A DNA stretch of 64,000 bases from Chlorocebus sabaeus. Its lineage: Eukaryota > Chordata > Mammalia > Primates > Cercopithecidae. The notes under the pieces were generated by a model. That model was not told where the DNA came from. It saw only the letters and a program-made list of their open reading frames with translations, and ran no database searches. The stretch is taken from the NCBI RefSeq assembly GCF_047675955.1, contig NC_132925.1, forward strand, positions 20,608,688-20,672,687, in the 5' to 3' direction. A program made the position numbers and the translations under genes. Positions 61,929 to 64,000 of this stretch are shown here, piece after piece; within the stretch, counting starts at the first letter, position 1, and every line of letters starts with the position of its first letter.

Positions 61929-62420
61929 TCAGGAGTATACTGGTGGTTGACGTTAATAAAAGTCCTTATTCAATCCAAAGGCATTCTGAGTCACCAGATT
62001 CATACTTTTGGCCTATTACATAGAGCATACTCTTAAATCAGGAGCATAAGTAATCTCAGGCAAAAAAATATTGTAAGAAATTACACAAGAACAAAACTTA
62101 AAGTCGATCAAAACTAGAAACCACAGTGATTCTGCAGCATGTGCCCATTATGGCCCCTCAGAACATTATAGAAAGTAATGATTAAGTTAGTATCACATTG
62201 GAAGTTCCTATTAATATTTAATTTGTGCATGGAGCACTTTTAATTCCTCCAAAGATAATATTCCAAATGTTTTCCTAGCAATACCCATGCACTGTATGCA
62301 TGGTTCTGATATTTTGGGGGCTGTGTGGATGTTGCTGGTTTTGCCACAATAAATGATACTGCAGTTACCATCCAAGTTTCAGAGCTGAGCTGTCATAAAA
62401 GTCAGCATATCATTCCTTAC

Positions 62421-62498
62421 CCGGCTTCTTAGTGGGGTGGGGAGAGTCCACTGATACATTTCTATCAGCACCTGATGGCTTGGGTGCTTGCTTGACTC
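62421..62498 (-). CDS. ABI3BP: ABI3BP coding exon, Pro/Lys linker
   Basis: On the minus strand the acceptor AG lies at 62500-62499 and the donor GTAAGG at 62420-62415. The exon is 78 nt, phase 1/1. It encodes VKQAPKPSGADRNVSVDSPH followed by PTKKP, part of the long disordered linker, with one sequon (NVS). It is the most 5' ABI3BP exon I can support; nothing exon-like was found between it and 64000. Confidence 0.92.
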
Positions 62499-64000
62499 CT
62501 ATGAGCAGAGGTAATGAAAGGGAATAAACATATATTTAAACAAAACATGTTCCATGGGAACTTTGTAGAGTTGTCAGTAACAACGTACATTCTTTGCAGA
62601 GTAGGCACATTGGTGTTTTTATGCCAAGATATTTTAACGGGCTTCTACTATCTGGCTATAGAAAAAAATAAAAACCCTACATTCACTAGTTGTGATGTTT
62701 TCTCTGTAGAATTAGCATTTCATGGTAAATTGCGGTTTTGTCCAAATCTTTCAAGAAACTCATCCTGCACTGCCTTACTGGGTCGTATTGCCTCACCAGG
62801 TGGGATTTCATTTATGGTAACTGGCCACCTTTTGCCAATATTCATCAGTACAGTTCGTAATTCAAAAAAATGTTTTTTCTTCCAATCCCTCTATGCCCAT
62901 TAAAAAAACCCACACCTTAGAATTCCAGTGTGTTTGGGTTTATACTTAATAAACTGACTTTAAAATTATTCCTGGAGTGGCATTAGCTATAAGGCTATTG
63001 AGGCCACAAATGATGTTTTGGGATTTGTAAATTAGCCCTGGGCAGGCTTATAACTCTAAATTACTGTTTGAAAGAAACTGATTTGAAAATCACGTTGTGT
63101 GTTATTTTGTCTCCTAAGTCCCTCAATATTCTCGTGGTTATTACTAGCCATTTGTCTAAATACCCAGGCTTGGACTTTGGGTAGCAATTCCAAGGGGAAC
63201 TAATTAGGTTTTTGTCATATTTTAAAAATTGTTCTTTTATATTATAAAATAATTTTCCTTGGTTTAGGTGACAGTATTCATTACAAAAGAATAGAAATAG
63301 ACATTTTTAGAAGTTCAACAATAAAAATCACTTCAGAAATAATGACCTGTCCTAAAAAAGAATTCATACTACTTTGAGGACCTGACTGTAATTTACATAT
63401 TAAAAAATAGGAATGAAATGTTTACATTAATATACTAGTTAGTACATTAACAATGACAGCAACCCTGTTTTGAGGGCTCACTGTGTTCCAGAAACTGTTT
63501 GGGGACATTATATACTCAATTCCATTTAATGTGTGGGCAGATATATTAAATATACAACAGAAGCTTTGCCTCCCTAAAATAAGATGACATTTTCACATTA
63601 ATTTATGACATTCAGGGGATGAACCTAATATTGCAATCCCACATCCTCTGCTGCTTGAGTAAGAGATAAAATATATACAATCATGGAGAAATTACATACG
63701 GAATCATGAATTAAAGCTTATTTGTGGTTGGAAAAAAAATGTTTCTGGGGGCAATGACTTTTGTGACTAATCCCATAGGCAGGCCACAAGCAAATGGTTC
63801 ATTAGCCTTCCTCCTGTGTCTCACTGTCAGGGGTAGTGGGGAAGGGAAATGGCTCATTTGAGTGGTTACTCTGTGAACAGCACAGGGAATTGAAGAATAC
63901 CTGCATGTGGGTCACTGGGTAACTTGGCTTGCCAAGGTTTGATTTACCACGATTTCTCCAGGTAACAAAAAGTTTTATATACTCTAGAAGGCCAGTAGGC
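62499..64000 (-). other. ABI3BP: ABI3BP intron continuing past the window
   Basis: The next 5' exon must end in phase 1, but no candidate with splice sites and a matching frame was found up to 64000. A weak MIR/L2-like patch lies near 63440-63560. Confidence 0.7.

Larger units (their letters stand above)
60663..62420 (-). other. ABI3BP: ABI3BP intron with MER2 element
   Basis: 1.76 kb. It holds a MER2-like element at 60902-61209 and a GT repeat at 61896-61928; otherwise unique. Confidence 0.8.
33519..64000 (-). other. ABI3BP: ABI3BP gene, 3' portion (11 coding exons plus 3'UTR)
   Basis: Read on the minus strand, eleven exons with AG/GT borders and matching phases join without a stop to give about 345 C-terminal residues of ABI3BP (TARSH). 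The protein is a secreted extracellular-matrix glycoprotein found through binding of its Pro-rich part to the SH3 domain of ABI3/NESH. Order N to C: Pro-rich linker exons at 62421 and 60570, linker exons at 57511 and 56915, a fibronectin III domain over 54854/50190/38706, a microexon at 37924, and the C-terminal TARSH/FNDC1-type domain over 36884/35702/34632. Several N-X-S/T sequons fit secretion. The remaining 5' exons lie beyond 64000. Residues such as RYLQKPDD and KEDATEG differ from the human protein as I recall it. Confidence 0.97.

Noticed and set aside
63880..63960. Possible further ABI3BP exon on the minus strand
   Set aside because: A GTATTC-like donor and a CCAG acceptor exist, but the reading between them has no ABI3BP-like sequence and the phase cannot be tested in the window.

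Overview
The window is nuclear DNA of a primate. It is AT-rich, intron-dominated and dense in Alu, L1, L2, MIR, hAT and Tigger remnants. Two Alu copies (about 948-1165 and 15331-15635) carry changes I associate with the AluYR lineage of Old World monkeys, and several ABI3BP residues differ from the human protein as I remember it. A cercopithecid monkey is therefore more likely than human, but this is inference.

Left half, plus strand: the last six coding exons of TFG (trafficking from ER to Golgi regulator, also called TRK-fused gene) lie at 4903-4986, 12809-12955, 16686-16850, 20713-20853, 28990-29088 and 32342-32724. They encode human-numbered residues 62-400: the end of the PB1 domain, the coiled coil, and the long Pro/Gln/Tyr-rich tail ending at TAA 32722-32724. 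The first exons (5'UTR and residues 1-61) lie upstream of the window. All internal exons are multiples of three and all introns are phase 1. A short 3'UTR carries AATAAA at 33132-33137.

Right half, minus strand: the 3' part of ABI3BP (TARSH, target of NESH-SH3). Eleven coding exons run from 62498 down to the stop at 34632-34634. In protein order they encode a Pro-rich linker with PxxP motifs, a second linker, one fibronectin type III domain split over three exons, a 10-codon microexon, and the conserved C-terminal TARSH/FNDC1-type domain with four cysteines. Its 3'UTR runs left to a probable AATAAA at 33535-33540 (complement). TFG and ABI3BP therefore converge tail to tail with only about 0.35-0.4 kb between their probable ends.

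The rest is intronic and repetitive: an old L1 with ORF1/ORF2-like segments (about 6150-10430), an antisense L1 end (685-2885), a HAL1-like element split by an AluY, an MLT2A-type solo LTR, a 1.2-kb Tigger element, other TIR elements, MLT1-like LTRs, several L2/MIR/MER20 fragments and about 15 Alus. No tRNA, rRNA, CRISPR, bacterial or novel multi-gene system is visible. The observations worth checking concern splicing, gene-end geometry and repeat structure.
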